NCBI GenBank assembly: GCA_051892195.1
Contig: JBJFFZ010000088.1
Coordinates: forward strand, 1 to 12,564
DNA: 12,564 nt
Origin: CAKQOE01 sp051892195
Lineage (GTDB): Bacteria; Bacillota; Clostridia; Peptostreptococcales; Anaerovoracaceae
Direction of reading: 5' to 3'
Made by a program: the position numbers and the translations under genes. Positions 5,304 to 12,564 of the stretch are shown one piece after another; positions within the stretch are counted from its first letter, which is position 1; each line of letters opens with the position of its first letter. Below the pieces are notes generated by a model. The model did not search any database and was not told the DNA's origin. It saw nothing but the letters and a program-made list of their open reading frames with translations.

Positions 5304-6092
5304 ATGACAGAAAAAGAAGACAGACTCCTGGAGGCCCGGATTCAGGACAGAATCCGCCGGTGCAGTGACCGGTATATGATCACCACCAGCGCTTTTTTGG
5401 ACCCCCACGGGCGGAGCCTGGCGGAAAAAGTCATCCGGGCCGGGGGCAGCCCCGGCGTCCGCAGCGGATTTTACGGCGGTTACCCCGATGCAGAGCGGGT
5501 CATCGCCGTATTTTTACCAGAGTACATTGAGGACCCGGTTTCCGAATATTTTGAAAAGGAACCGGAGGAAAATCCACTGACAGTGCTGCGGGTCACCCTG
5601 AAAAAAGGAGCTCCCCAGCTGACGCACCGGGATTATCTCGGGGCACTGATGGGTCTTGGAATCCGCAGAGAGAGCACCGGAGACATTCTGGTGCGCCGGG
5701 ACGGCGCGGACCTCATCGTGCTGAAGGAGATGGGGGATTTTATTCGTATGAACATGGACAAGGCCGGCAGAGCCCGGCTGGAGTTTGAAGAAATTCCTGT
5801 TTCTGAGCTTCAGGTACCGGAAATGCACCGGACGGAGGTGACCGAAAGCGTTTCCTCCCTGCGGCTGGACAATGTGCTGGGAGCGGCCTTCGGCCTGTCC
5901 CGGGGAAAAGCCCTGGAAGCCATTTCTGCAGGCATCGTATTTGTAAACGGAGCCACGGCCTCCAGGCCGGAAAAGCAGGTCCATGAGGGAGACAAGCTGG
6001 TGCTCCGGGGAAAGGGCAAGGCCGTTTTCCGGGAGGTAAAAGGAACCAGCAGCAAGGGCAGAATCATCATTGCCCTGGAAAAGTTCCGGTAA
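5304..6092 (+). CDS. ylmH: YlmH-type S4 RNA-binding protein
   Basis: A 262-residue member of the YlmH family, which carries a C-terminal S4 domain and in Bacillus subtilis binds 50S subunits with peptidyl-tRNA and takes part in ribosome-associated quality control. The N-terminal part contains the family stretch HRDYLGALMGLGIRR (108-122) followed by GDILV. The S4 domain spans about 184-245: LRLDNVLGAAFGLSRGKALE (186-205) is the RNA-binding helix pair, and AGIVFVNG (209-216) with EGDKLVLRGKG (228-238) completes it. AAGGA at 5292-5296 is seven bases before the ATG. In many Bacillota ylmH lies in a cell-division cluster with sepF and divIVA; here it follows the 387-aa gene, an unusual setting. 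Coding sequence 5439-5456 contains another GC-rich inverted repeat. The function is carried over from the family. Confidence 0.92.
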   Translation: MTEKEDRLLEARIQDRIRRCSDRYMITTSAFLDPHGRSLAEKVIRAGGSPGVRSGFYGGYPDAERVIAVFLPEYIEDPVSEYFEKEPEENPLTVLRVTLKKGAPQLTHRDYLGALMGLGIRRESTGDILVRRDGADLIVLKEMGDFIRMNMDKAGRARLEFEEIPVSELQVPEMHRTEVTESVSSLRLDNVLGAAFGLSRGKALEAISAGIVFVNGATASRPEKQVHEGDKLVLRGKGKAVFREVKGTSSKGRIIIALEKFR

Positions 6093-6241
6093 CTGAAAAC
6101 CGGCTCCGGGCGGCACCGGGGAAGATGGCTCCGCGCATCAAAGGCAGGAACCGGATCGCGCAGCGGAGACAGGGTGCGGCGCTGCAGAAAAAACAATAGT
6201 AAAACGTTGCATATTTATTGAAATAAGAAGGGAAAAATACG

Positions 6242-6679
6242 ATGAAAACAGTGATTCAGAGAGTTTCAGAGGCGTCTGTTACCATTGACGGACAGGTTAC
6301 AGGCAGGATCGGAAAGGGATTTATGATCCTCATCGGAATCGGAGCGGAGGACACAAAGGAGCAGGCGGACTGGATCGCCCAGAAGATCGCAAACATGCGG
6401 ATCTTTGAGGACGAGGAGGAGCGCATGAATCTGTCTCTTAAGGATGTAGGCGGCGAAATTCTTGCAATTTCCCAGTTCACCCTGTATGCGGACTGCAGAA
6501 AGGGCAACCGCCCCAATTTCCTGGGGGCAGGTAAGCCGGAAATGTCCGAGCCCCTGTACGAATACCTCTGCGACGCTCTCCGGGCTCACGGCATTCACGT
6601 GGAAACGGGCGTGTTTGGCGCAGACATGAAGGTGGCGCTGGTGAACGACGGACCGGTGACCATTGTGCTTGAGCGGTAG
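6242..6679 (+). CDS. dtd: D-aminoacyl-tRNA deacylase
   Basis: Dtd hydrolyses D-amino acids, and also glycine, from mischarged tRNAs, keeping them out of protein synthesis. The active enzyme is a cytosolic homodimer. The 145-residue product has full family length, starts with the usual MKTVIQRVSEASVTIDG, and shows both signatures: SQFTLYADCRKGNRPNF (77-93) and NDGPVT (135-140), the Gly-cisPro motif that enforces chirality. The segment RPNF where RPSF is common is a minor variation. GAAGGG (6227-6232) lies nine bases before the ATG. The 149-base space after ylmH is GC-rich at first, then AT-rich, with no clear terminator or well-matched promoter, so the two may share a transcript. Dtd and YlmH both serve translation quality. 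Confidence 0.97.
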   Translation: MKTVIQRVSEASVTIDGQVTGRIGKGFMILIGIGAEDTKEQADWIAQKIANMRIFEDEEERMNLSLKDVGGEILAISQFTLYADCRKGNRPNFLGAGKPEMSEPLYEYLCDALRAHGIHVETGVFGADMKVALVNDGPVTIVLER

Positions 6680-6723
6680 CGTTTCTTCACAATGCTGTCA
6701 CATAATTTTCATTCGCTCATGAT

Positions 6724-6752
6724 TTGTACAGTCTTCCAATTTATGCTAAACT
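6724..6752 (+). promoter_or_regulatory. Candidate promoter of the lipoprotein gene
   Basis: TTGTAC (6724-6729) and TAAACT (6747-6752) are 17 bp apart; each matches consensus only partly. A start near 6759 would leave a leader of about 50 bases. Confidence 0.35.
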
Positions 6753-6810
6753 GTTTACGGTTAACAAGGTTTCGAAGTCACAAACCGAAAAACTGAGGAG
6801 ACATAACACT

Positions 6811-7803
6811 ATGAAATTAAACCGAATGATAAGAAACGGCATTCTGCTGCTGACTGTTTCAGCCGCGGCTGCGGCTGCTCTTACGGGGTGCGGTAGTTCG
6901 GCTTCCATCGATCTGGATTCCATTCGTTCCGCAAATTCCACATCTGAAATTCTGAAGCTTCATTCTTCCATTCTGGAGGACTTTTCCTACTACGAAAACC
7001 TGGATGAAAATGTGACCTTCCAGACTTCGTACTGCTATTCAGAGGATTCGGAAGGCAAGGCTGTGTATCAGGCAGAGGGGCACGATGCGCTGGAGCCGGA
7101 GTCCGACGACAATTTCAGCTACTGTATTGTGGATAATATTGAATATTTTTCCGATCATGAGCAGGATATGATTCTTTACCCTCTGACCTCCGCCTACATC
7201 GATGAGTTCCGCTCCAGCTCCTTTACCATCCGGACGGATGATTCGGAGAAGCTGAAGTCTGTGAAAAAGAGCGGGTATAATTACGTTGTCACTACCCTTT
7301 CGGACGCATCGGAGCGGTACAGCGAAGAGACCCTGAGCTCGCTGAATTCTCTGTCGGGGGACACCATTGAAGAGGTGAAGACGGTCTATACGGTGGATAA
7401 GAAAACCCTGCTTCTGAGCCGCATGAAAATGTATTATGTGGGCCAGTCCGGAAAGGAATACCTCTTTTCCGAGGAAACCGTTGTTTACGACGGGACAGAG
7501 CCTGATGTGGATTTTGCCCTGCCTTATGTGAATCCTGCGGAAACCAGAACGGTGACCGTTGTTGAAAAGACCGATGCGGGGGATACTTCCAACGTCTACG
7601 TTCTTCCTGCAGACTGTACTCCGGATTTCCGATGCTTCCGGCAGCTTTATAACTACGAGCTTTATAACGATGCGGCGGGGCTGGATCCGTTTACGTCGGA
7701 AACTGCGGATGCATCCGGCAAATATGCAAATATCACGCTTTATGCTATCCCGTCGGCATCCGGCACATCTTCTGCAGCCATTGCGGAGAACAATGGAAAT
7801 TAA
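6811..7803 (+). CDS. Putative membrane-anchored lipoprotein, function unknown
   Basis: The N-terminus has the three parts of a lipoprotein signal: a basic start (MKLNRMIRNG), a hydrophobic alanine-rich stretch, and the lipobox LTGC at residues 24-27, so Cys27 should be lipid-modified and the protein held on the outer face of the membrane. The mature part of about 304 residues is acidic and rich in Ser, Asp and Tyr, with many short alternating segments such as GYNYVVTTL, EVKTVYTVDKKTLLLSRMKM and EYLFSEETVVYDG, which suggest a beta-rich fold of the kind seen in LolA-like carriers; this is only an impression. The C-terminus is low-complexity Ser/Ala. GAGGAG (6795-6800) is ten bases before the chosen ATG; a TTG further upstream in frame lacks both site and signal logic. 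Neighbours dtd and ppaC give no functional clue. Confidence 0.88.
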   Translation: MKLNRMIRNGILLLTVSAAAAAALTGCGSSASIDLDSIRSANSTSEILKLHSSILEDFSYYENLDENVTFQTSYCYSEDSEGKAVYQAEGHDALEPESDDNFSYCIVDNIEYFSDHEQDMILYPLTSAYIDEFRSSSFTIRTDDSEKLKSVKKSGYNYVVTTLSDASERYSEETLSSLNSLSGDTIEEVKTVYTVDKKTLLLSRMKMYYVGQSGKEYLFSEETVVYDGTEPDVDFALPYVNPAETRTVTVVEKTDAGDTSNVYVLPADCTPDFRCFRQLYNYELYNDAAGLDPFTSETADASGKYANITLYAIPSASGTSSAAIAENNGN

Positions 7804-7808
7804 GGAAA

Positions 7809-7832
7809 GAAGGCCTGTCCTTCAATTTTTTT
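7809..7832 (+). terminator. Weak terminator after the lipoprotein gene
   Basis: GAAGG and CCTTC (7809-7813, 7819-7823) pair around five bases, followed by AA and seven T (7826-7832). The stem is short, so termination may be partial. Confidence 0.45.
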
Positions 7833-7853
7833 CTGTACCCGGGCAGGGAACAG

Positions 7854-7862
7854 TGGTAAGAT
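7854..7862 (+). promoter_or_regulatory. Candidate extended -10 promoter of ppaC
   Basis: TGGTAAGAT resembles the extended -10 found ahead of rlmH, with TAAGAT at 7857-7862 and no clear -35. It lies after the weak terminator and would give ppaC a leader of about 45 bases, in which GTAAAT and ATTTAC can pair just before the ribosome binding site. Confidence 0.4.
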
Positions 7863-7912
7863 AACTGTAGTAAATCACAGTAAAAACAGGACTATTTACA
7901 GGAGGAAATCAC

Positions 7913-8836
7913 ATGACTTACGTAATCGGACATAAGAATCCTGATTCCGACTCTATCTGTTCGGCAATCGGATATGCTGCATATAAGACCGAGGTTACAG
8001 GCGAAACTTATATTCCGCGCAGAGCCGGAAAAGTCAACCCGGAATCCCAGTTTGTTCTGGACCGTTTCGGGCTGGAAGCACCGGAGCTGCTTGAAAACGC
8101 TGCAGGACAGGAACTGATTCTTGTTGACCACAACGAAGTGGCACAGGCAGTGGACGGCCTGACAGAAGCAACCATCAAAGAAATCCTTGACCACCACAAG
8201 ATCGGCGATGTTCAGACACCGGACCCGATCTACTTCAGAAACGTACCGGTAGGGTGCACAGCCACGATCGTTTACAAGCATTATCAGGAAAAGGGGCTGA
8301 CTCCGGCAAAGCAGATTGCAGGTGTTCTGTGCTCCGCAATTCTTTCCGATACCCTTGCATTCCGTTCTCCGACCTGCACCCAGAAGGACATCGACGCTGC
8401 AGAAGCACTGGCAAAGATCGCAGGCATCGAGGACGTTCAGGCATACGCAAAGGAAATGTTCAAGGCAGGCAGCGAGCTGGCAGGAAAGACTCCAAAGGAA
8501 ATCTTATACCTGGACTTCAAGAAGTTCTCTGCCGGAGACAAGACCTTCGGTGTGGGTCAGGTGACATCGATGGACGCAGATGAGCTGGCAGAGCTCAAAG
8601 GCACCATGGTGGAATACATCGACAGCACATTTGCAGAACACGAAGTGGATATGCTGTTCCTCCTGCTTACAGACATTCTGGACGAATCCAGCGAGCTGAT
8701 CTTTGCAGGCGAGGGTGCCCAGGCAGTTGTTGACAAGGCATTCACTTCCTCCGAAACAGACAGAACCTACCTGAAGGGCGTTGTATCAAGAAAGAAGCAG
8801 GTCGTACCTCAGATTACAGAAGCATTAACAAAATAA
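7913..8836 (+). CDS. ppaC: Manganese-dependent inorganic pyrophosphatase (family II)
   Basis: PpaC hydrolyses pyrophosphate to two phosphates in the cytosol, pulling biosynthetic reactions forward. It is a DHH-superfamily enzyme needing Mn2+ or Co2+. The metal ligands are visible: His7, Asp11 and Asp13 in GHKNPDSDS, Asp72 in VDHNE, His94 and His95 in the DHH motif (93-95), and Asp146 in ILSDT. The C-terminal substrate-binding SRKKQ is at 292-296. At 307 residues it is the short form without regulatory CBS and DRTGG domains. AGGAGG (7900-7905) is seven bases from the ATG, and codon use is strongly biased toward a few codons (such as GCA for Ala), as expected for a highly expressed gene. A strong terminator follows directly. 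Confidence 0.98.
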   Translation: MTYVIGHKNPDSDSICSAIGYAAYKTEVTGETYIPRRAGKVNPESQFVLDRFGLEAPELLENAAGQELILVDHNEVAQAVDGLTEATIKEILDHHKIGDVQTPDPIYFRNVPVGCTATIVYKHYQEKGLTPAKQIAGVLCSAILSDTLAFRSPTCTQKDIDAAEALAKIAGIEDVQAYAKEMFKAGSELAGKTPKEILYLDFKKFSAGDKTFGVGQVTSMDADELAELKGTMVEYIDSTFAEHEVDMLFLLLTDILDESSELIFAGEGAQAVVDKAFTSSETDRTYLKGVVSRKKQVVPQITEALTK

Positions 8837-8849
8837 ACTCAGAGAAACT

Positions 8850-8878
8850 GCTGCCGCATCTGCGGCAGCTTTTTTTTT
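8850..8878 (+). terminator. Strong terminator after ppaC
   Basis: GCTGCCGCA (8850-8858) and TGCGGCAGC (8861-8869) are perfectly complementary, followed by nine T (8870-8878). A textbook rho-independent terminator 14 bases after the ppaC stop. Confidence 0.95.
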
Positions 8879-8905
8879 CGAAAAAAATTCCTTAACCCGG
8901 ACTCC

Positions 8906-8950
8906 TGTAACAGAAATGTAACCGTAATATTGCCGGAAATCCCCCGGAAA
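8906..8950 (+). promoter_or_regulatory. Two sets of 11-bp-phased direct repeats upstream of the SLH gene
   Basis: TGTAAC occurs at 8906-8911 and 8917-8922, and CCGGAAA at 8933-8939 and 8944-8950; each pair is 11 bp apart. The block ends six bases before the -35 of the SLH-gene promoter, where activators bind. Tandem half-sites with 11-bp period are typical of OmpR/PhoB-type response regulators; which protein binds here is unknown. Confidence 0.5.
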
Positions 8951-8956
8951 CCCTAA

Positions 8957-8986
8957 TGAACACCGGCTCGCAGGCCGAAATATGAT
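8957..8986 (+). promoter_or_regulatory. Candidate promoter of the SLH protein gene
   Basis: TGAACA (8957-8962) and TATGAT (8981-8986) are 18 bp apart. The -10 is good and the -35 is weak, which would suit a promoter that needs an activator. Start near 8993, leader about 60 bases. Confidence 0.5.
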
Positions 8987-9052
8987 GCAGGCGGGGAATA
9001 ACATCCCTGTATGATTTACGAAAATACATCCGGGACCGAAAGGAGCAGACAT

Positions 9053-12000
9053 ATGAAGCAGGAATATATCAGAAGGGCAGCCGCCCGCGGCTGGCAAGGG
9101 ACAGATGTCCGGGGCACGGCTATGAGCGCCGGTGCAGAGATCGGAAGAAACAGCCGCAGCGCAGGAAGGGCGCTGGCCATGGTGATGGCCTTTATGATGG
9201 CAGTCTCTCTGCCTTTCGGACCCCTGGGAGCAAAATCGGCCTATGCAGAAGAAGACCCGAAAACCTTTACGATTCATTATAAGCTGGCGTATGGAGATGT
9301 GAACTACATCAGCGGTCAGCAGCCTGCAGACCGGAGCGGCGTACATCTGGACGAACTGGTTACCATGCCGAATCTGGGAACCAGCTATACGGTACAGACC
9401 GGATATGTATTTTCCGGATGGACCCTGGACCCTTCCGCCATGGTCTCCGACGATGATCCCGTATATCACGGAGGCAGAAACGAATCCTTCGGGTATGACA
9501 TTGTGGGGGAAAACGATGAAATCACCCTGTACGCAGTGGTGAAGCCCCTGCAGCTGAAGATCACGCTGGCTGTCAATCATACCGGTTATCAGGGCAGCTG
9601 GTCCGCAGATGCCGGAACCTTTGCCTATGGGTCGCAGGTCACGCTGCCTGCCATGAATTATTCCCTGTCCTGCGACTGCTCGGAGTTCCTGGGCTGGTCC
9701 TTAAAGACCAACGGAACCTCCGAAGACGTCCTGTTCCGCAAGGCAGGTGACGCAGTATCTGCCTCAGCCATCTACGGGAAGCTCACCAGTCCGGTGATCC
9801 GGGACGGCATTGTGGATGTGAAGCTTTATGACACCTGGGCCGGCAACAGCTACCGGATAAACTTTGTGCCTGCAGCGCCGGAAGCTGGGGAAGGGGCACC
9901 GGCATGCACCATTTCCATGCCCGCAATCTCAGGAAGCAGCCAGGGGGTATTGATTCCTGCAGGAGGAATGGAATACAGCGGGTATACGCTGACCGGATGG
10001 ACCACCGCCACAGGCGGTGCCCTGGTCTATACTGCTGACGGAAAGGCAAAGATTACGGGAGCCGCTGCAGCAGAAATCTTTGCGGCTCAGGGGGGAGCGC
10101 CGGGCGCTCCGGCAGACCGGACGATTTACCTGTACCCGGTGTGGACGCCGAAATATACCATTACCCTTATTGCCGCCACAAAGGATGAGGCTGCAGGAGA
10201 CGGCAGCTATATTCTGAATTCCACTACGGGGGGAGTCGTAAGCAGCAAAACAGGAAGCGAAGTCACCGTCACAGACGGACAGGCAGTTCCTGGGTCCCTT
10301 GGAATTACAGCAAAGCCTCAGCACGGATATGCGTTTACCGGCTGGAGGACGGTTACGGGGGGAGCTCTGTCCGGTTCCGACATTTCCGCTGAAGAGGATC
10401 TGACGGATCTGGTCTACGATTCCGGGGAGTTCGGAAAATTCCTGACCCTGGCGGCGTGCTTTGAGAAGAAAGATTATACATTTACATTAAATGCAAGTGC
10501 CCACAGCAGGATCGAGCTGCTGAAGAACAACAGTGAATTTCCGCCGGCATCCTCCGGGGCTGCCGTAAGCTCTCCTGCCGGCGTGACCGCAGAAAACGGT
10601 CAGGAGCGGGGGATCGACTACCGGCTGGGAGATGCTCTTGCCATCCGTATTACAGAGCTTTCGCCTTCGGATTATCCTCTGGTTCACGTGATTCTGAAGT
10701 ACGGAGAGGATCGTGCTTCTCAGACTGCAGCAACTCTGAGTCTGGAAACCCTGAAGCAGTATGCAAAGGCGGAGACCGAAGGCGGATATAACTGCTACAC
10801 CCTGAAGCTGGAGGAGCTGATCCGCGCAGCGGGACAGAACGTAAAGGAATACTGGACGGAAGAGGGGCTCACCGGCACATGGCTTCTGACTGCAGAATGC
10901 AGCGAGACGAAGGTCCTGCCGAGATTTACTGTCACGGGAGAGGTTGGGGCCGGAAGCGGACATGGTTCCGTGTCCCCGAGCTATAAAGACGCAGTTTCCG
11001 GGGAATCTGTTTCTGTAACGGTGACGCCGGACAGCGGGTATTATATTTCAAAGCTTACAGTGACCTCCGGGGGAAGTACTGCAGATAAGACGCCGTCCGG
11101 ATACGCGTCCAGCGCAGTTGTACTGAGCTGCACCGCTGAGACGAAGGTCTACGCAGAGTTTTCCGCTGTTCCGCAGCTGTATCATGTGACAAAGGCCGGC
11201 ACCAGCAACGGCAGCTTCAGCCTCAGCCATTCCGGGGAAGTGGCGTCGGGCACGAGAGTGACCGTCTATGCAGATCCTGATTCCGGATACCGGGTCAAGG
11301 CGGTTTATGTAAATGGCGTGTTCCGGTCCTATTCCGACAGCTATTCGTTTACTGTGACCGAGGACTCCGAGGTTTACGTGGTGTTTGAACGGGGCGGCAC
11401 CCGTTATACCATCACCGGCATTGAAACGGACCACGGGACCCTCAGCATCGATGAAGAGGTGGTGGAAAAGGGGGACGATCTCACCGTAAAGATCCGGCCG
11501 GACAGCGGCTACAAGATCAGCAGGCTTTATGTGGACGGCTCCAGTGTAACTGTGACAAGCTCCTACACCTTTACAAACATCAGAAAAGATCACACCATCC
11601 GGGCAGTCTTTGCAAAGGGAAGCAGTGAATACACCATCCGGGGAACCGCCGGCACCGGCGGAACGGTCAGCATCGGAACAAAGACGGTGGATGCAGGGGA
11701 CGACCTGACTGTAACAATTTCTGCCTACAGCGGCTACCGCATCAGCGATGTTCTGGTGGACGGAAAGAGTGTGGGAACTGTTTCAAAATACACCTTTGAA
11801 GACATTGATGACGACCATACCATCCAGGCGGTTTTCACAGAGGCAAACTTTGTCAACAGCGGTCAGTACGGCATGGTCAATGACGGCGGCATCACCATGA
11901 CTCCGTCCACCTTCGCAGATGTCAATGCAGGGGACTGGTATTATCAGGCTATGAAATTTGTAACTGAGCGGGGCATGATGAACCGGACCTCCAACAATAC

Positions 12001-12457
12001 CATGAGTCCGAATGTCAATGCATCCCGGGCGGACATCGTGTATATGCTCTACCAGTACGACGGAGCGCCGTCCGCCTCCACGTCCTCCCGCTTTTACGAT
12101 GTATACAGCACCAGCTGGTACGCAAGATCTGTAAACTGGGCCTCCAATTACGGCATTGCCGCAGGCATCTCCGGCACCCAGTTCAATCCGAACGGATCCG
12201 TAACCAGAGAACAGCTGGCAGCCATCATGTACCGCTACGCCCAGTACAAAGGCGGCAATGTGACAAACACCGGTGACTACAGCATCCGCACATTCTCCGA
12301 CAGAAACAGCATTTCACCGTACGCAAAGGATGCCGTATGCTGGGCCTGCAACAGCGGCCTCCTGTCCGGAAAGACCGGCACAAGACTGGATCCGAAGGGC
12401 AGCGCCACAAGGGCAGAAGCAGCAACCATCATCATGCGGTTCTGTAATTCACTTTAA
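9053..12457 (+). CDS. Large secreted surface protein with InlB-type repeats and three SLH domains
   Basis: A 1134-residue exported protein. The signal peptide is unusually long: about 39 polar, basic residues, then ALAMVMAFMMAVSLPF (40-55) and likely cleavage after AYA (65). Residues about 72-470 contain four diverged units resembling InlB B-type (Listeria-Bacteroides) repeats, each with a GYxxxGW-like core (GYVFSGW, EFLGW, GYTLTGW, GYAFTGW). Residues 475-620 are a non-repeat region. Four further repeats of about 70-80 residues follow (625-704, 709-779, 783-854, 859-929), with cores such as PDSGYKISRLYVDG and YSGYRISDVLVDG, closing with VFAK-type strands. Three SLH domains (about 952-1001, 1013-1064, 1079-1131) should bind cell-wall polysaccharide; the second has the usual TRE motif, the third TRA and the first SRA. 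AGGAG (9041-9045) supports the ATG at 9053 over the in-frame ATG at 9011. Adhesion or S-layer-associated function is inferred; the ligand is unknown. Confidence 0.94.
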   Translation: MKQEYIRRAAARGWQGTDVRGTAMSAGAEIGRNSRSAGRALAMVMAFMMAVSLPFGPLGAKSAYAEEDPKTFTIHYKLAYGDVNYISGQQPADRSGVHLDELVTMPNLGTSYTVQTGYVFSGWTLDPSAMVSDDDPVYHGGRNESFGYDIVGENDEITLYAVVKPLQLKITLAVNHTGYQGSWSADAGTFAYGSQVTLPAMNYSLSCDCSEFLGWSLKTNGTSEDVLFRKAGDAVSASAIYGKLTSPVIRDGIVDVKLYDTWAGNSYRINFVPAAPEAGEGAPACTISMPAISGSSQGVLIPAGGMEYSGYTLTGWTTATGGALVYTADGKAKITGAAAAEIFAAQGGAPGAPADRTIYLYPVWTPKYTITLIAATKDEAAGDGSYILNSTTGGVVSSKTGSEVTVTDGQAVPGSLGITAKPQHGYAFTGWRTVTGGALSGSDISAEEDLTDLVYDSGEFGKFLTLAACFEKKDYTFTLNASAHSRIELLKNNSEFPPASSGAAVSSPAGVTAENGQERGIDYRLGDALAIRITELSPSDYPLVHVILKYGEDRASQTAATLSLETLKQYAKAETEGGYNCYTLKLEELIRAAGQNVKEYWTEEGLTGTWLLTAECSETKVLPRFTVTGEVGAGSGHGSVSPSYKDAVSGESVSVTVTPDSGYYISKLTVTSGGSTADKTPSGYASSAVVLSCTAETKVYAEFSAVPQLYHVTKAGTSNGSFSLSHSGEVASGTRVTVYADPDSGYRVKAVYVNGVFRSYSDSYSFTVTEDSEVYVVFERGGTRYTITGIETDHGTLSIDEEVVEKGDDLTVKIRPDSGYKISRLYVDGSSVTVTSSYTFTNIRKDHTIRAVFAKGSSEYTIRGTAGTGGTVSIGTKTVDAGDDLTVTISAYSGYRISDVLVDGKSVGTVSKYTFEDIDDDHTIQAVFTEANFVNSGQYGMVNDGGITMTPSTFADVNAGDWYYQAMKFVTERGMMNRTSNNTMSPNVNASRADIVYMLYQYDGAPSASTSSRFYDVYSTSWYARSVNWASNYGIAAGISGTQFNPNGSVTREQLAAIMYRYAQYKGGNVTNTGDYSIRTFSDRNSISPYAKDAVCWACNSGLLSGKTGTRLDPKGSATRAEAATIIMRFCNSL
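9078..9093. repeat. Palindrome inside the start of the SLH gene
   Basis: CAGCCGC and GCGGCTG flank CC, starting 25 bases into the coding sequence, in the region for the polar part of the signal peptide. In the message it would form a 7-bp GC-rich stem close to the initiating ribosome. Confidence 0.65.
10094..10110. repeat. 8-1-8 GC-rich palindrome inside the SLH gene
   Basis: GGAGCGCC and GGCGCTCC flank a single G. It encodes the Gly-Ala-Pro stretch around residues 347-353, in a loop-like alanine/glycine-rich segment before the strand DRTIYLYPVW. It has the same 8-1-8 layout as the intergenic palindrome at 1228-1244. Confidence 0.7.
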
Positions 12458-12490
12458 TATTAATAAAAATGAAATCGATTGAATAAAACG

Positions 12491-12531
12491 AAAGCCCCGG
12501 GGCAGATTATAAAAAACTGCTTCGGGGCTTT
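12491..12531. terminator. Terminator after the SLH gene
   Basis: AAAGCCCCG (12491-12499) pairs with CGGGGCTTT (12523-12531), and inside it GCAG (12502-12505) pairs with CTGC (12517-12520). The plus-strand T run is short (TTT), while the minus strand continues CTTTCGTTTTATT, so it may serve a converging gene right of the window as well. Confidence 0.78.
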
Positions 12532-12542
12532 GTCTGTCCGGC

Positions 12543-12557
12543 GCGGCCTCTGGCCGC
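12543..12557. repeat. GC-rich hairpin at the right edge
   Basis: GCGGCC and GGCCGC flank TCT, just after the terminator. It is similar in style to the other intergenic GC-rich palindromes of this window. Confidence 0.65.
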
Positions 12558-12564
12558 ACAAAAA

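Noticed and set aside
4710..5408. Long minus-strand open frame opposite the 387-aa gene and ylmH
   Set aside because: It is an antisense reading of lysine-rich codons, giving Phe/Leu-rich nonsense. The plus-strand genes have ribosome binding sites, a promoter and domain support.
8825..9580. 251-codon minus-strand open frame opposite the SLH gene start
   Set aside because: It spans the ppaC terminator and the SLH promoter region, has no family resemblance, and is opposite a clear signal-peptide coding region.
1..12564. CRISPR array, tRNA, rRNA, insertion sequence, phage or toxin-antitoxin module
   Set aside because: No regularly spaced long direct repeats, tRNA-like folds, rRNA segments, transposase or integrase motifs, or paired small toxin/antitoxin frames were found.

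Overview
The window looks like part of a draft chromosome from a low-to-mid GC member of the Bacillota, most likely class Clostridia. The reasons are the strong AGGAGG-type ribosome binding sites, sigma-A-like promoters, a family II (DHH) inorganic pyrophosphatase, a YlmH protein, SLH-domain surface anchoring, and a lipoprotein signal with a diderm-free neighbourhood. I cannot place it to genus. A run of exactly 100 N at 1730-1829 marks a scaffold join of unknown true length, so adjacency across it is not proven.

Layout. Positions 1-700 hold no convincing gene, but contain two terminator-like hairpins, two striking perfect palindromes and an extended -10 promoter. Then come rlmH (701-1180), an unrecognised acidic 119-aa protein (1321-1680), the N gap, an ArsR-type regulator (1931-2248), a structured intergenic stretch, and a promoter driving a 63-aa four-cysteine protein (2596-2787). 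A bidirectional terminator separates this from panE on the minus strand (2940-3866), the only minus-strand gene. Divergently from panE runs a 387-aa protein with a PH-like core and a lysine-rich tail (4083-5246), followed by ylmH (5304-6092) and dtd (6242-6679). A lipoprotein gene (6811-7803), ppaC (7913-8836) and a 1134-aa SLH-anchored surface protein (9053-12457) complete the window, each with a plausible promoter or terminator boundary.

How the genes fit together. Several encode translation-related housekeeping: RlmH modifies 23S rRNA, Dtd clears D-aminoacyl-tRNAs, and YlmH is an S4 RNA-binding protein linked to rescue of stalled ribosomes. PpaC removes pyrophosphate and PanE belongs to coenzyme A precursor synthesis. 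The lipoprotein and the SLH protein are envelope components. No mobile element, CRISPR array, rRNA or tRNA gene was seen, and no defence or biosynthetic cluster is evident.

The least explained material is the 63-aa protein with a CX3CX2C cysteine pattern, the 387-aa PH-like/Lys-tail protein, the two sets of 11-bp-phased repeats upstream of the SLH gene, and a recurring set of short GC-rich perfect palindromes, mostly between genes but also inside some coding sequences.
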